Source: an uncultured Paracoccaceae bacterium
GTDB lineage: Bacteria; Bacteroidota; Bacteroidia; Flavobacteriales; Flavobacteriaceae
Assembly (NCBI GenBank): GCA_943788135.1
Contig: CALSPC010000006.1
Coordinates: 1-64,000, forward strand
Reading direction: 5' to 3'
DNA: 64,000 nt
In this document: one piece after another, positions 1 through 8,098 of the stretch
Layout of the letters: each line of letters opens with the position of its first letter
Position numbering within the stretch: position 1 is the stretch's first letter
The notes under the pieces: model-generated
What the model saw: only the letters and a program-made list of their open reading frames with translations
The model's database searches: none
What the model was told of the DNA's origin: nothing
Position numbers and translations under genes: made by a program

Positions 1-443
1 GATAACATACTATTTAATCCAGCATCCCCACTACTCTCTTCTTCTGCCGATGCTACGATAACTAAATTATAATTTAAATTTTTCTGGGCATAAAAATGCG
101 TGAATGTTGCCATCAACGCCACTAGACATCCTCCAGCATCATTACTTCCCAATCCAAATAATTTACCATCTTCAACTTGAGCTTTAAACGGATCTTTTGT
201 GTACCCATTATTTGGTTTCACGGTATCGTGATGGGAATTTAAAAGTAGAGTTGGTTTGGAGGGGTCGAAATCGGCATTAGTTGCCCAAATATTATTTTGA
301 GACCGCTGAAACGGAATCTTATAACTCGTGAACCAGGCCTCAATTCGTGCAGCCGTTAAATGTTCTTCCGATGAAAAGGAAGGAATTTCAATTAAATCTT
401 TTAATAATTGAATGGCTGATGCTGTTAAATTTTCTAGGGTCAT
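1..443 (-). CDS. argE: M20 family deacylase, ArgE-like (partial, 3' end outside window)
   Basis: This ORF is not in the track because it runs off the left edge. Reading the minus strand from the ATG at 443 gives a protein starting MTLENLTASAIQLLKDL, with the M20 zinc-peptidase motifs LLNSHHDTVKP (metal-binding His and Asp) near residue 75 and ASAEEESSG (general base and metal-binding Glu pair) near residue 135. M20 enzymes of this type remove the acyl group from N-acyl-ornithine or N-acyl-citrulline. Its ATG overlaps the TGA of argB (ATGA), and it is the last visible gene of the arginine operon, so it is probably the N-acetyl- or N-succinyl-citrulline deacylase. Only about 147 residues are present. 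Confidence 0.85.
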   Translation of the reverse strand, partial: MTLENLTASAIQLLKDLIEIPSFSSEEHLTAARIEAWFTSYKIPFQRSQNNIWATNADFDPSKPTLLLNSHHDTVKPNNGYTKDPFKAQVEDGKLFGLGSNDAGGCLVALMATFTHFYAQKNLNYNLVIVASAEEESSGDAGLNSML

Positions 444-1234
444 TGCATGGTAAGTGTTGTGAAAATTGCTTTGGAATCAAGCAACATTTCTGGTTTACCG
501 ATACATACTTTAGAAACCTGATGGTCCAAAGCATGGAAACAGTTGTTTAATTTTGGTAACATCCCAGAAAAAATTAGTTGGGCCTCTAATAATTTTTTAT
601 AGGATGATTTTGTAATATTTTGAATGACAGAATCGTCGTCATTAACATCTTTTAAAACGCCTTTTTTCTCAAAGCAATAGTACAACTCCACATCAAATTG
701 AGCTGCAAATGCAATGGCTAATTCAGAAGCGATCGTATCTGCATTGGTGTTTAAGAGTTGCCCATTTGTGTCATGAGTAATGGCACAAAACACAGGAGAA
801 ATGCCATGTTCTAATAGCACTTCCAAAGTAGAGGTCTCTACATTTTTGACATCACCTACAAATCCATAATCTAGGGTTGAGACCGGGCGTTTTTCAGAAC
901 GGATAGTATTGGCATCAGCACCTGTAAACCCAAGGGCATTGCACTGTAAAGCTTGTAATTGTGCTATAATTGTTTTGTTGATTTTACCCGCATACACCAT
1001 CGTAATCAGCTCTAAAGTCGCCGCATCAGTAATGCGTCTGCCCTCTACCATCTTCACTTCCAAACCTGTTTTTTGGGCTAAAGCTGTAGCAGATTTTCCT
1101 CCGCCATGCACCAAAACTTTTGGCCCTTCAAGAGATGAAAACACCCTTAGAAACGCAGCCAGTGCCTTGGGATCATCAATAACGTTTCCACCTATTTTAA
1201 TGATTTTGAGTGTATTCTTTTTATCCATTTTCAA
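440..1234 (-). CDS. argB: N-acetylglutamate kinase (possibly N-succinylglutamate kinase)
   Basis: 264 residues, the normal size for ArgB. It phosphorylates the gamma-carboxylate of N-acylglutamate, the second step of arginine synthesis, in the cytoplasm. Amino-acid-kinase motifs are visible: KIGGNVIDD near the N-terminus, VHGGGK around residue 43, and the nucleotide-binding C-terminal part with GFTGADANTI and NTNADTIASELA. It overlaps argF' by 14 nt upstream and argE by 4 nt downstream, so translation is likely coupled. Start may be Met1 or Met3. Because the neighbouring carbamoyltransferase looks succinyl-specific, the true substrate may be N-succinylglutamate; that part is inference. Confidence 0.93.
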   Translation of the reverse strand: MKMDKKNTLKIIKIGGNVIDDPKALAAFLRVFSSLEGPKVLVHGGGKSATALAQKTGLEVKMVEGRRITDAATLELITMVYAGKINKTIIAQLQALQCNALGFTGADANTIRSEKRPVSTLDYGFVGDVKNVETSTLEVLLEHGISPVFCAITHDTNGQLLNTNADTIASELAIAFAAQFDVELYYCFEKKGVLKDVNDDDSVIQNITKSSYKKLLEAQLIFSGMLPKLNNCFHALDHQVSKVCIGKPEMLLDSKAIFTTLTMQ

Positions 1235-2156
1235 GAATTTTTTTCAACACCAATTGAGCTGCATAAGTTCTATTATTAGACTGTGCAATCACCACGGATT
1301 GATCACTATCCAATACCGCATCTTCGACCACCACGTTCCGTCGCACAGGCAAACAGTGCATAAACTTGGCAGAACCCAATTTTTCTTTGGTCATCATCCA
1401 ATTGGGATCTTGAGAGGTAATTGTTCCATACGCTTTATAGTTGCTCCAATTTTTGACATACACAAAATCAGCAGCTTTAAGCGCGTCTTCTTGATTATAA
1501 TTTACTGGGGTGTCTTTTACAATGTCTTCAGCTAACTCATAACCTTCGGGATGGGTAATACTAAAATCAACATCAATAGACTGCATCATTTCTATGAATG
1601 AATTGGCTACCGCATGAGGTAACACTTTAGGATGTGGCGCCCAAGAAAGTACAACTTTAGGGGTTTTCTTTGTTTTTAATTCTTCTATTGTAATGGCGTC
1701 AGCTAAAGCTTGAAGGGGATGCCCAGTAGCGCTTTCCATATTCACGATCGGGACTGTGGCATAAGTCTGAAAACTATTGATAATCCATTCCGAAAGATCT
1801 TTGGCCTTATCTTTAAGAGAAGGAAAAGCACGAACCGCTAAAATATCTGCATATTGCGAAATCACTTGGGCTGCTTCTTTGACATGTTCAGATTTATCTA
1901 GGTTCATAACTACTCCAGATTCAAACTCTAATTGCCAAGCATCTGTGACATTCAATACAATGACATCCATTCCTAAATTTTTGGCGGCCTTTTCGGTACT
2001 TAAACGGGTGCGAAGACTGGCATTAAAAAACAACATGACCAACGTTTTTTGTGCTCCTAAGTGTTTATGTTTATAGGGGTCCGATTTTAGAGCAATTGCT
2101 TCCTGTACTGCTAAAGTAATAGAAGGAAGGTCGTTTATTTTTGTGTACTGGTTCAT
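1221..2156 (-). CDS. argF': N-acylornithine carbamoyltransferase, ArgF' type (likely N-succinylornithine)
   Basis: 311 residues. It carbamoylates an N-acylated ornithine rather than free ornithine, giving N-acylcitrulline. The carbamoyl-phosphate site reads FFNASLRTRLSTEKAAKN (residues about 43-60), and the C-terminal HCLPVRRN resembles AOTCase/SOTCase rather than classical OTCase (HCLPR). As I remember the family, the discriminating loop residue is Glu in the Xanthomonas N-acetylornithine enzyme and Pro in the Bacteroides fragilis N-succinylornithine enzyme; here the loop reads NLDKSEH, placing Ser89 at that position. Ser fits a succinyl-type site. It shares a 4-nt ATGA overlap with argD and sits in the arg operon. 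The family call is secure; the acyl group is inferred. Confidence 0.92.
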   Translation of the reverse strand: MNQYTKINDLPSITLAVQEAIALKSDPYKHKHLGAQKTLVMLFFNASLRTRLSTEKAAKNLGMDVIVLNVTDAWQLEFESGVVMNLDKSEHVKEAAQVISQYADILAVRAFPSLKDKAKDLSEWIINSFQTYATVPIVNMESATGHPLQALADAITIEELKTKKTPKVVLSWAPHPKVLPHAVANSFIEMMQSIDVDFSITHPEGYELAEDIVKDTPVNYNQEDALKAADFVYVKNWSNYKAYGTITSQDPNWMMTKEKLGSAKFMHCLPVRRNVVVEDAVLDSDQSVVIAQSNNRTYAAQLVLKKILENG

Positions 2157-3277
2157 AATTCTTGTGCTAAAGCATTAAAAAAGGTGTCGATATGTGTGGT
2201 TTGAATTGTTAGAGGCGGTAAAATTCGAATCAAGTTGGGGTTTTTAGAACTTCCTGTAAATAAAAAGTGATCAAAAAGTAACTTTTTTCTGAGAGCAGCC
2301 ACTGGAAAATCAAATTCTAATCCGAGCATCAAACCGCGGCCTTTAAGCTGTTTGAGTTGTGGAATTGCTTTCGCTTTCTTCATAAAATAAGCTGACATAT
2401 CTTTCGCATTTTGCAGTAAATTCTCAGCGTCTAAAACATCCAAAACTGCTAGAGTCGCCGTGCTTGCCAAATGATTGCCTCCAAACGTAGTTCCTAATAA
2501 TCCGTAAGACGCCTTTATTGAGGGATGGATCAAAATACCTCCAACAGGAAATCCATTACCCATTCCCTTTGCCATTGAAATGATATGCGGTGTTAACCCA
2601 TGTTTTTGAAACGCAAAAAAATCACCCGTACGCCCAAAACCAGATTGCACCTCATCGGCAATTAAAGCCGTATTGTAGTTATGACAGAGGGCTTCAAGGC
2701 CTTTATAAAATGCTGTGGTACTTTCATCTAGACCACCAACCCCTTGTATACACTCAATAATTATGGCGCAAATAGGTTCAGATTTTAAGATATTTTCCAC
2801 TAACTCCAAGTCACCAAGTGGTAAAAACCGCACTTGTTGTTGCGCGTTTAAAGGGGCTACAATTTTTGGGTTATCGGTCGCTGCAACACAGGCTGACGTT
2901 CGTCCATGAAAGGAGTTATCAAACGCAATAACAGTAGCTTTGTTGGTATGAAAAGAGGCCAATTTCAAGGCATTTTCATTGGCTTCAGCTCCAGAACTAC
3001 ACATAAACAAGGCATAATCTTTACATCCAGATTGTTGTTCTAATTGCGTAGCTAATTGGGTTTGAATTGGATTTTGTACGGCATTACTGTAAAACCCGAT
3101 ATTTTGTAGTTGATTGGTTAGTGCCTTGACATAAGCAGGATGGGAATGCCCAATTGAAATTACGGCATGTCCCCCATAAAGGTCTAAATACTCAGTGCCT
3201 TTATCGTCATACACAAAAACATCTTTTGCTTTTACGGGAGTGACATCAAAAAGTGGATATACATCAAATAAACTCAT
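2153..3277 (-). CDS. argD: N-acylornithine aminotransferase (class III PLP enzyme)
   Basis: 374 residues, typical for ArgD. It transfers an amino group from glutamate to N-acylglutamate semialdehyde using PLP. Class III aminotransferase signatures are visible: MCSSGAEANENALKLA (phosphate-binding), IIIECIQGVGG, the cofactor Asp motif ALIADEVQSGFGRTG near residue 210, and the PLP lysine in SMAKGMGNGFPVGG near residue 235. The gene is separated from proC by 2 nt and overlaps argF' by 4 nt. It could use either acetyl or succinyl intermediates; the family is known to be permissive. Confidence 0.93.
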   Translation of the reverse strand: MSLFDVYPLFDVTPVKAKDVFVYDDKGTEYLDLYGGHAVISIGHSHPAYVKALTNQLQNIGFYSNAVQNPIQTQLATQLEQQSGCKDYALFMCSSGAEANENALKLASFHTNKATVIAFDNSFHGRTSACVAATDNPKIVAPLNAQQQVRFLPLGDLELVENILKSEPICAIIIECIQGVGGLDESTTAFYKGLEALCHNYNTALIADEVQSGFGRTGDFFAFQKHGLTPHIISMAKGMGNGFPVGGILIHPSIKASYGLLGTTFGGNHLASTATLAVLDVLDAENLLQNAKDMSAYFMKKAKAIPQLKQLKGRGLMLGLEFDFPVAALRKKLLFDHFLFTGSSKNPNLIRILPPLTIQTTHIDTFFNALAQEL

Positions 3278-3279
3278 GT

Positions 3280-4074
3280 TTATTGGGTTTTAATACTATT
3301 AATTTTATCAAATGAGGCTACCATCCCTTGTATCAGTGATGAACTTAACCCTTTGTGTTCCATTTCATTGAGACCTTCAATGGTACAGCCATTTGGTGTG
3401 GTGACTCTGTCAATTTCTTGTTCTGGGTGATTTCCAGAAGTGATCAATAGATTTGCAGCTCCTTCGCAAGTATACATGGCTAAGTTTTGAGCTTCCTCAG
3501 CATCAAAACCAAGTTGTATTGCCGCTTGTGTAGTGGCTCGAATCAAACGCATCCAAAAGGCCACGCCACTTGCACAAACTACAGTTGCCGCTTGCATTTG
3601 TTGTTCTGGAATTGAAATGGTAGTACCTAAACGGTTAAATATAGCTTCTGCTACAGCTAAGCGCTGACTGCCTTTATCATTACTACACAAACAAGTCATC
3701 GATTTTCCTACGGCTATAGCAGTATTTGGCATGGCGCGGATGATAAACTGATCTGCGCCTACTAGACTTTCAATTCTTGAAATTGAAAACCCAGTAATCG
3801 TAGAAATCAAAACGTGTTTTTCGGTTAGAAAAGGTTGAGCATCAATTAAGATTTTTTCTAAATGTGCAGGCTGAACTGCTAAAATAATAATATCCGATTT
3901 TTTAATGGCTTCAGTATTGTCGGCCGTTAGAAAGACATTTTTGTAGCCTTCAAAATCTGCTAAACCACGTACATTTCTTTTTGTAAGGTATAGTGTTGTA
4001 ATTGCATTTGTTGTAATAAGTCCTTTAGCAATTGAACTTCCTAAATTCCCTGTGCCGATGATTGCTATTTTCAT
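3280..4074 (-). CDS. proC: Pyrroline-5-carboxylate reductase
   Basis: The track starts this ORF at 4134, but that would overlap argC by 50 nt; the ATG at 4074 gives the classic N-terminus MKIAIIGTGNLGSSIAKGL with the NAD(P)-binding GxGxxG, 264 residues and a 10-nt gap to argC. ProC reduces pyrroline-5-carboxylate to proline. The ProC C-terminal signature is visible around VTTPNGCTIEGLNEME. Its place inside an arginine operon links proline and arginine synthesis, which share glutamate as precursor. Whether it also handles an arginine-derived P5C pool is unknown. Confidence 0.92.
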   Translation of the reverse strand: MKIAIIGTGNLGSSIAKGLITTNAITTLYLTKRNVRGLADFEGYKNVFLTADNTEAIKKSDIIILAVQPAHLEKILIDAQPFLTEKHVLISTITGFSISRIESLVGADQFIIRAMPNTAIAVGKSMTCLCSNDKGSQRLAVAEAIFNRLGTTISIPEQQMQAATVVCASGVAFWMRLIRATTQAAIQLGFDAEEAQNLAMYTCEGAANLLITSGNHPEQEIDRVTTPNGCTIEGLNEMEHKGLSSSLIQGMVASFDKINSIKTQ

Positions 4075-4084
4075 GTGTATAGAT

Positions 4085-5062
4085 TTAAAAATAATTAGCT
4101 TTAAGTTGTAATCCCAAATGTTCTTCAAAACCATACATTAAATTCATATTATGCACAGCTTGACCAGAAGCCCCTTTGAGTAAATTGTCAATCGCACTAG
4201 TGATGAGTAGTTTCCCATCATGCACTTCTAATTGAAGTAAGCATTTATTTGTGTTTACGACTTGCTTTAAATGGATGCTATTTTCTGAAATGATGGTAAA
4301 TTCTGCATCCTTATAGTAGGTTTCAAAAAGAGATTTAGCATCCTCTAAAGTGCCGTTGTATTTGGTGTAGACTGTGGCAAAAATACCTCTCGAGAAATTT
4401 CCACGATTTGGAATAAAATGAATCGCACTCTTTAACCCCTCTTGAAGCGCATCTACAGATTGATGAATCTCACCCAAATGTTGATGGTTAAAAGCTTTGT
4501 AATGGGAAAAATTATCAACGCGCCAAGTAAAATGTGTAGTTGCCGACAATGCAGTCCCTGCTCCTGTTGCACCAGTTACAGCATTGACATGAATGGCATC
4601 TTCCACCAAAGCATTTGCGGCTAAAGGCAAAATTGCCAATTGGATCGCTGTTGCAAAACATCCCGGATTTGCAATGTATTGTGCCGATTGGATGGCAGTT
4701 TTGTTCAGTTCAGGCAACCCATATACAAAGTGTTTGTCTTGAAATAGGGCATCTTGAGTAAGTCTAAAATCATTTGATAAATCAATAATTTTTGTCGTGC
4801 TTGAAAAGGTGTTTTTCTCTAAAAATGCTTTTGAATTGCCATGACCTAGACACAAAAATAAAATATCCACATCTGTGTTGATGGTGTCTGTAAACACTTG
4901 AGCGGTTGAGCCTACTAAGTCTTGATGAATAGCACTTAATTTTTTACCAGCACTTGAGGTACTAAACACAAAATTAATTTCAACTTTAGAATGCACGAGT
5001 AATAATCGAATCAATTCTCCTGCAGTGTAGCCTGCGCCGCCTATAATTCCTGCTTGTATCAT
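4085..5062 (-). CDS. argC: N-acyl-gamma-glutamyl-phosphate reductase
   Basis: 325 residues. It reduces N-acylglutamyl phosphate to the semialdehyde using NADPH, the third step of arginine synthesis. The N-terminal Rossmann motif IIGGAGYTAGELIRLL and the catalytic cysteine motif YIANPGCFATAIQLA (around residue 150) match ArgC. It overlaps argG by the ATGA at 5059-5062 and is followed by proC after 10 nt. Confidence 0.94.
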   Translation of the reverse strand: MIQAGIIGGAGYTAGELIRLLLVHSKVEINFVFSTSSAGKKLSAIHQDLVGSTAQVFTDTINTDVDILFLCLGHGNSKAFLEKNTFSSTTKIIDLSNDFRLTQDALFQDKHFVYGLPELNKTAIQSAQYIANPGCFATAIQLAILPLAANALVEDAIHVNAVTGATGAGTALSATTHFTWRVDNFSHYKAFNHQHLGEIHQSVDALQEGLKSAIHFIPNRGNFSRGIFATVYTKYNGTLEDAKSLFETYYKDAEFTIISENSIHLKQVVNTNKCLLQLEVHDGKLLITSAIDNLLKGASGQAVHNMNLMYGFEEHLGLQLKANYF

Positions 5063-6252
5063 AATTCTGAATTTACGAGTTGATGAATTCTATTTTGATT
5101 GCCATTAATTTTAATGAATCCTTTTGCTTCCTCAGCCGTCCAACCGCTGTTGACTTCACCATAACTTCCAAACTTGGCATTCATTAAATCATGAGGTGAT
5201 GTAATACCATTAATTAAAAAATGATAGGGTTTCAAGACAATTTCCACCGTTCCTGATACATTGTGTTGACTGCTCGCTAAGAAGGCTTCCATATCGCGCA
5301 TAACAGGATCTAAATACTGGCCTTCATGCAAATGCATACCATAAAAATTAGACAAATAATCCTTGTGTTGAAGTTGCCATTTGGTTAGCGTATGTTTCTC
5401 TAGTAAATGATGTGCCTTCACAATAATCAAGGCTGCTGCGGCTTCAAAACCAACACGACCTTTTATGCCAACAATAGTATCTCCGACATGAACATCCCGT
5501 CCTATTGCATACTTTGACGCAATTTGATCGAGCATTTGAATGTTTAGCTCTGGAGTACGCTCAATACCATCAAGCGCAGTCAACTCCCCTTTTGTAAATG
5601 AAAGTGTTATAGTTTGAGGTGTTTCTGATTCTAACTGAGATGGATAAGCAGATTCCGGAAGCGCTAGATTAGAAGTCAACGTTTCATCGCCCCCAACACT
5701 GGTGCCCCAAAGACCTTTATTGATTGAATATTTTGCTTTTTCCCAATCCAAATCAACCCCATTTAATTTCAAATAAGCGATTTCTTCTTGGCGGGTCAGT
5801 TTTTGATCTCTAATTGGTGTGATAATTTCGATTTCAGGAGCGAGGGTTTGAAAAATCATATCAAAACGAACTTGATCGTTTCCTGCACCTGTGCTGCCAT
5901 GGGCAATATATTGTGCATCTATAGATTTTGCATATTCAATAATTTCTATGGCTTGAACGATACGCTCAGCACTGACCGATAGTGGATAGGTATTATTCTT
6001 TAGTACATTTCCAAAAATAAGATATTTCACTACTTTTTGATAAAACGTACTAACTGCTTGAATATTTTTATAGGTTGAAACACCCATTTTATAAGCATTT
6101 TGTTCAATAGTTTGAATATCACTATCCGTAAATCCACCTGTATTCACACTCACGGCGTGAACGTCATAACCAGCTTTTGATAAGGACACTGCACAGTACG
6201 AGGTATCTAAACCACCACTATAGGCAATGACTAATTTTTTTGAGTTTTTCAT
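5059..6252 (-). CDS. argG: Argininosuccinate synthase
   Basis: 397 residues, the normal length. It condenses citrulline with aspartate using ATP to form argininosuccinate. The N-terminal PP-loop LVIAYSGGLDTSYCAVSL and the central HGSTGAGNDQVRFDM motif are diagnostic. Its start overlaps the stop of the upstream GNAT gene by 4 nt and its stop overlaps the argC start by 4 nt, so the operon appears translationally coupled. argH is not in the window and may lie beyond argE. Confidence 0.95.
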   Translation of the reverse strand: MKNSKKLVIAYSGGLDTSYCAVSLSKAGYDVHAVSVNTGGFTDSDIQTIEQNAYKMGVSTYKNIQAVSTFYQKVVKYLIFGNVLKNNTYPLSVSAERIVQAIEIIEYAKSIDAQYIAHGSTGAGNDQVRFDMIFQTLAPEIEIITPIRDQKLTRQEEIAYLKLNGVDLDWEKAKYSINKGLWGTSVGGDETLTSNLALPESAYPSQLESETPQTITLSFTKGELTALDGIERTPELNIQMLDQIASKYAIGRDVHVGDTIVGIKGRVGFEAAAALIIVKAHHLLEKHTLTKWQLQHKDYLSNFYGMHLHEGQYLDPVMRDMEAFLASSQHNVSGTVEIVLKPYHFLINGITSPHDLMNAKFGSYGEVNSGWTAEEAKGFIKINGNQNRIHQLVNSEL

Positions 6253-6866
6253 TTTTTATGTTTTTTAAGGAACAAGCTTTGCTTGATACTTTTTAGTCTT
6301 AAGAATGTTTTGTCTTTCACTTTTCCTGAAACAGTTTCTGATTTAGAATTTGGATCATATAACATCCCCGTGCACAAACACATACTTTGAGAAGTGCGTT
6401 GTAAGACATCATAATTTTTACAGGTTTGACAGCCTTTCCAAAATGAAGGTTCATCAGTAAGCTCGGAAAAAGTGACGGGTTTATAGCCTAAATCAGTATT
6501 CAGTTTCATTACGGCAAGACCGGTAGTAATGCTAAATATTTTTGCAAGTGGATATTTTGCTCTTGAATGCTCAAAAACTACGTTTTTGATTTTTTTAGCT
6601 AAGCCTTGATTTCTAAAATCAGGATGTACTATAAGACCCGAATTGGCCACGAATTTATCATGACTCCAAGTTTCTATGTAGCAAAAACCCGCAAAAGTTG
6701 AGCCCTCTAAGGCAATGACCGCATTGTGCGTTTCCATTTTGGAAATTATATAGTCTACGGAACGTTTTGCAATTCCAGTGCCTCTAACTTGTGCAGCAGC
6801 TTCGATGGCTTCACAAATTGTTTGAGCGTGAATTGTATGTGATTTATCTGCAATAATGATAGTCAT
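6249..6866 (-). CDS. GNAT acyltransferase, probable N-acylglutamate synthase (ArgA function)
   Basis: 205 residues and the first structural gene of the arginine operon. The GNAT core is visible: a beta-strand/AcCoA-binding segment NSGLIVHPDFRNQGLAKKIKN around residues 76-95 with the (R/Q)xxGx(G/A) loop. No ArgA or ArgJ is seen elsewhere in the operon, and a GNAT of this kind at this place in Bacteroidetes has, as I recall, been assigned N-succinylglutamate synthase function in Bacteroides thetaiotaomicron. The C-terminal third carries four cysteines (GCQTCKNYD then MCLCTG), a possible metal site or redox switch. Family membership is clear; the exact donor (acetyl- or succinyl-CoA) is inferred. 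Confidence 0.75.
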   Translation of the reverse strand: MTIIIADKSHTIHAQTICEAIEAAAQVRGTGIAKRSVDYIISKMETHNAVIALEGSTFAGFCYIETWSHDKFVANSGLIVHPDFRNQGLAKKIKNVVFEHSRAKYPLAKIFSITTGLAVMKLNTDLGYKPVTFSELTDEPSFWKGCQTCKNYDVLQRTSQSMCLCTGMLYDPNSKSETVSGKVKDKTFLRLKSIKQSLFLKKHKK

Positions 6867-6895
6867 TATCTAAGATTTAAGTTAAAAAAAAATTG

Positions 6896-6934
6896 AAAAA
6901 AAATTGAAGGATGAACCGGACACACCTAAGTTCA
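6896..6934 (-). terminator. Candidate attenuator hairpin upstream of the arginine operon
   Basis: On the minus strand, after the leader stop codon, the RNA can fold UGAACU...GGUUCA with an inner GG/CC pair and a UGUGU loop. An eight-U run begins about 8 nt later, followed by CAA and a second run of nine U just before the GNAT start. The hairpin is modest and the gap to the U-run is longer than in a textbook terminator, so this is a candidate only. Its 5' arm GAAC can pair instead with GUUC just after the leader stop. Confidence 0.4.
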
Positions 6935-6951
6935 GAAACTAATAGAACACC

Positions 6952-7050
6952 CTAAGGGCGACGACGTGAGATGCGGGGACGAGTAAAACCAGGGCTATAA
7001 GGAGTAGCCATTGAGGTAAATAAGGTTTTTAAATTCTGTTGGTCCATCAT
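6952..7050 (-). CDS. Putative arginine-rich leader peptide of the arg operon
   Basis: A 32-codon ORF too short for the track. It starts ATGATG at 7050 and ends with TAG at 6952, 85 nt before the GNAT start. The peptide ends FTRPRISRRRP, with five arginines in the last ten codons (CGT, CGC, CGT, CGT, CGC) and the stop directly after. Its middle contains a small hairpin (GGCTA/TAGCC). Position, length, orientation and the run of codons for the end product are what a ribosome-mediated attenuation leader looks like. No strong promoter was found upstream; TATATTTA (7 of 8 of the Bacteroidetes -7 box) lies roughly 45 nt upstream of the start. Coding is inferred, not shown. Confidence 0.6.
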   Translation of the reverse strand: MMDQQNLKTLFTSMATPYSPGFTRPRISRRRP

Positions 7051-7245
7051 AATTCTTATCAACGATAAAAAAATCGTCCTATAAATATGGGGTAAATATA
7101 AAAACTATTTGAAGTGAAGCGTAATTTGACTTGAAAAAAAATATGATTTTTTCGAAATTCTAAAAAATCAACAGTAATCACTATCAATAATTAAAATATA
7201 AATAACATTCTTCTAAAAAAACTCAGATTAGATCGCAATAAATGA

Positions 7246-8070
7246 TCAACGTCTTCTACGATTATTACGAAATTCTTTCATTTTTTCAGTAATGATATCT
7301 CGATATTCAATTTTAGAAACCTCTTTCCCTTTGCTAGGTGCTTCTATTTCGATAACTTCATCAGGGTTAATCACCAGTTTAGAGCAAAGCATTGTTGTAT
7401 TATCTGCACTAACTTCTAAGATTAAGCCTGGAAGTCCCCAATACTCTAATGGCCCATGACGCACTGGAATTTGAAGTGTATACCACGCCTCAACTTGTGT
7501 CATCTTAACCTCTTTAACAGCGGTAGAATCGGACGCTGTTGTTCTTCTTAACTTATCCCATGAAAATGAATACCATGTTAAGTCATCTGTTGGAATAGAA
7601 GCAGTCGCTTTAAAACACGAATAGTTTCCAATTTGTTTGGTTTCAGATTCTAGGCTCCATGCGATGGGTTGTAAAACATCATTCACTAAAAACTTTTTGC
7701 CGTAAAATTCTTGCTCTTGAAGTTGGGTGTTTGTTTTAACGTTTTTATATTGTTTGCCAGGTGCAAAATTTTTACCCCAAGAATCAGTTGCGCCAGAAAT
7801 AGCGTCTAATTGATCTTCCTCAATAAATACCGATTCTTCCTTATTAAAAGATAGAACATAACTTTTTTCAAGCCTGTTTTTCATTCGGGCCTCCACATTC
7901 TTTTTTTGAGCCTCACTGAGCCGAGCGCCCCACTTACCGAGATCCATTTTAGATTTTGAAAAATAATACGCTTTAGCCTGGAACTCTTGTCCCTTTTGTT
8001 TCTCAATGAAACTAGAAAAAACAAAAAAACCAAAAACGAGTACTAGAGATGTAATGACTTTTAATTTCAT
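7246..8070 (-). CDS. GLPGLI family secreted protein
   Basis: 274 residues beginning with a signal peptide (MKLKVITSLVLVFGFFVFSS). The family signature GLPGLILEVS is present at about residue 212, preceded by WYTLQIPVRHGPLEYW. GLPGLI proteins are Bacteroidetes-specific, exported and of unknown function. The C-terminus is very basic (RNNRRRR). It has its own candidate promoter and stands alone between the arginine leader region and the divergent nitronate monooxygenase gene. Confidence 0.85.
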   Translation of the reverse strand: MKLKVITSLVLVFGFFVFSSFIEKQKGQEFQAKAYYFSKSKMDLGKWGARLSEAQKKNVEARMKNRLEKSYVLSFNKEESVFIEEDQLDAISGATDSWGKNFAPGKQYKNVKTNTQLQEQEFYGKKFLVNDVLQPIAWSLESETKQIGNYSCFKATASIPTDDLTWYSFSWDKLRRTTASDSTAVKEVKMTQVEAWYTLQIPVRHGPLEYWGLPGLILEVSADNTTMLCSKLVINPDEVIEIEAPSKGKEVSKIEYRDIITEKMKEFRNNRRRR

Positions 8071-8098
8071 TTTTGAAGAATTTAGAGTTTTGTTTAAT

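Noticed and set aside
909-1535. 208-aa plus-strand ORF and similar ORFs opposite arg, pyrD, ligA and htpG genes.
   Set aside because: Antisense shadows of well-supported genes with low-complexity, non-family translations.
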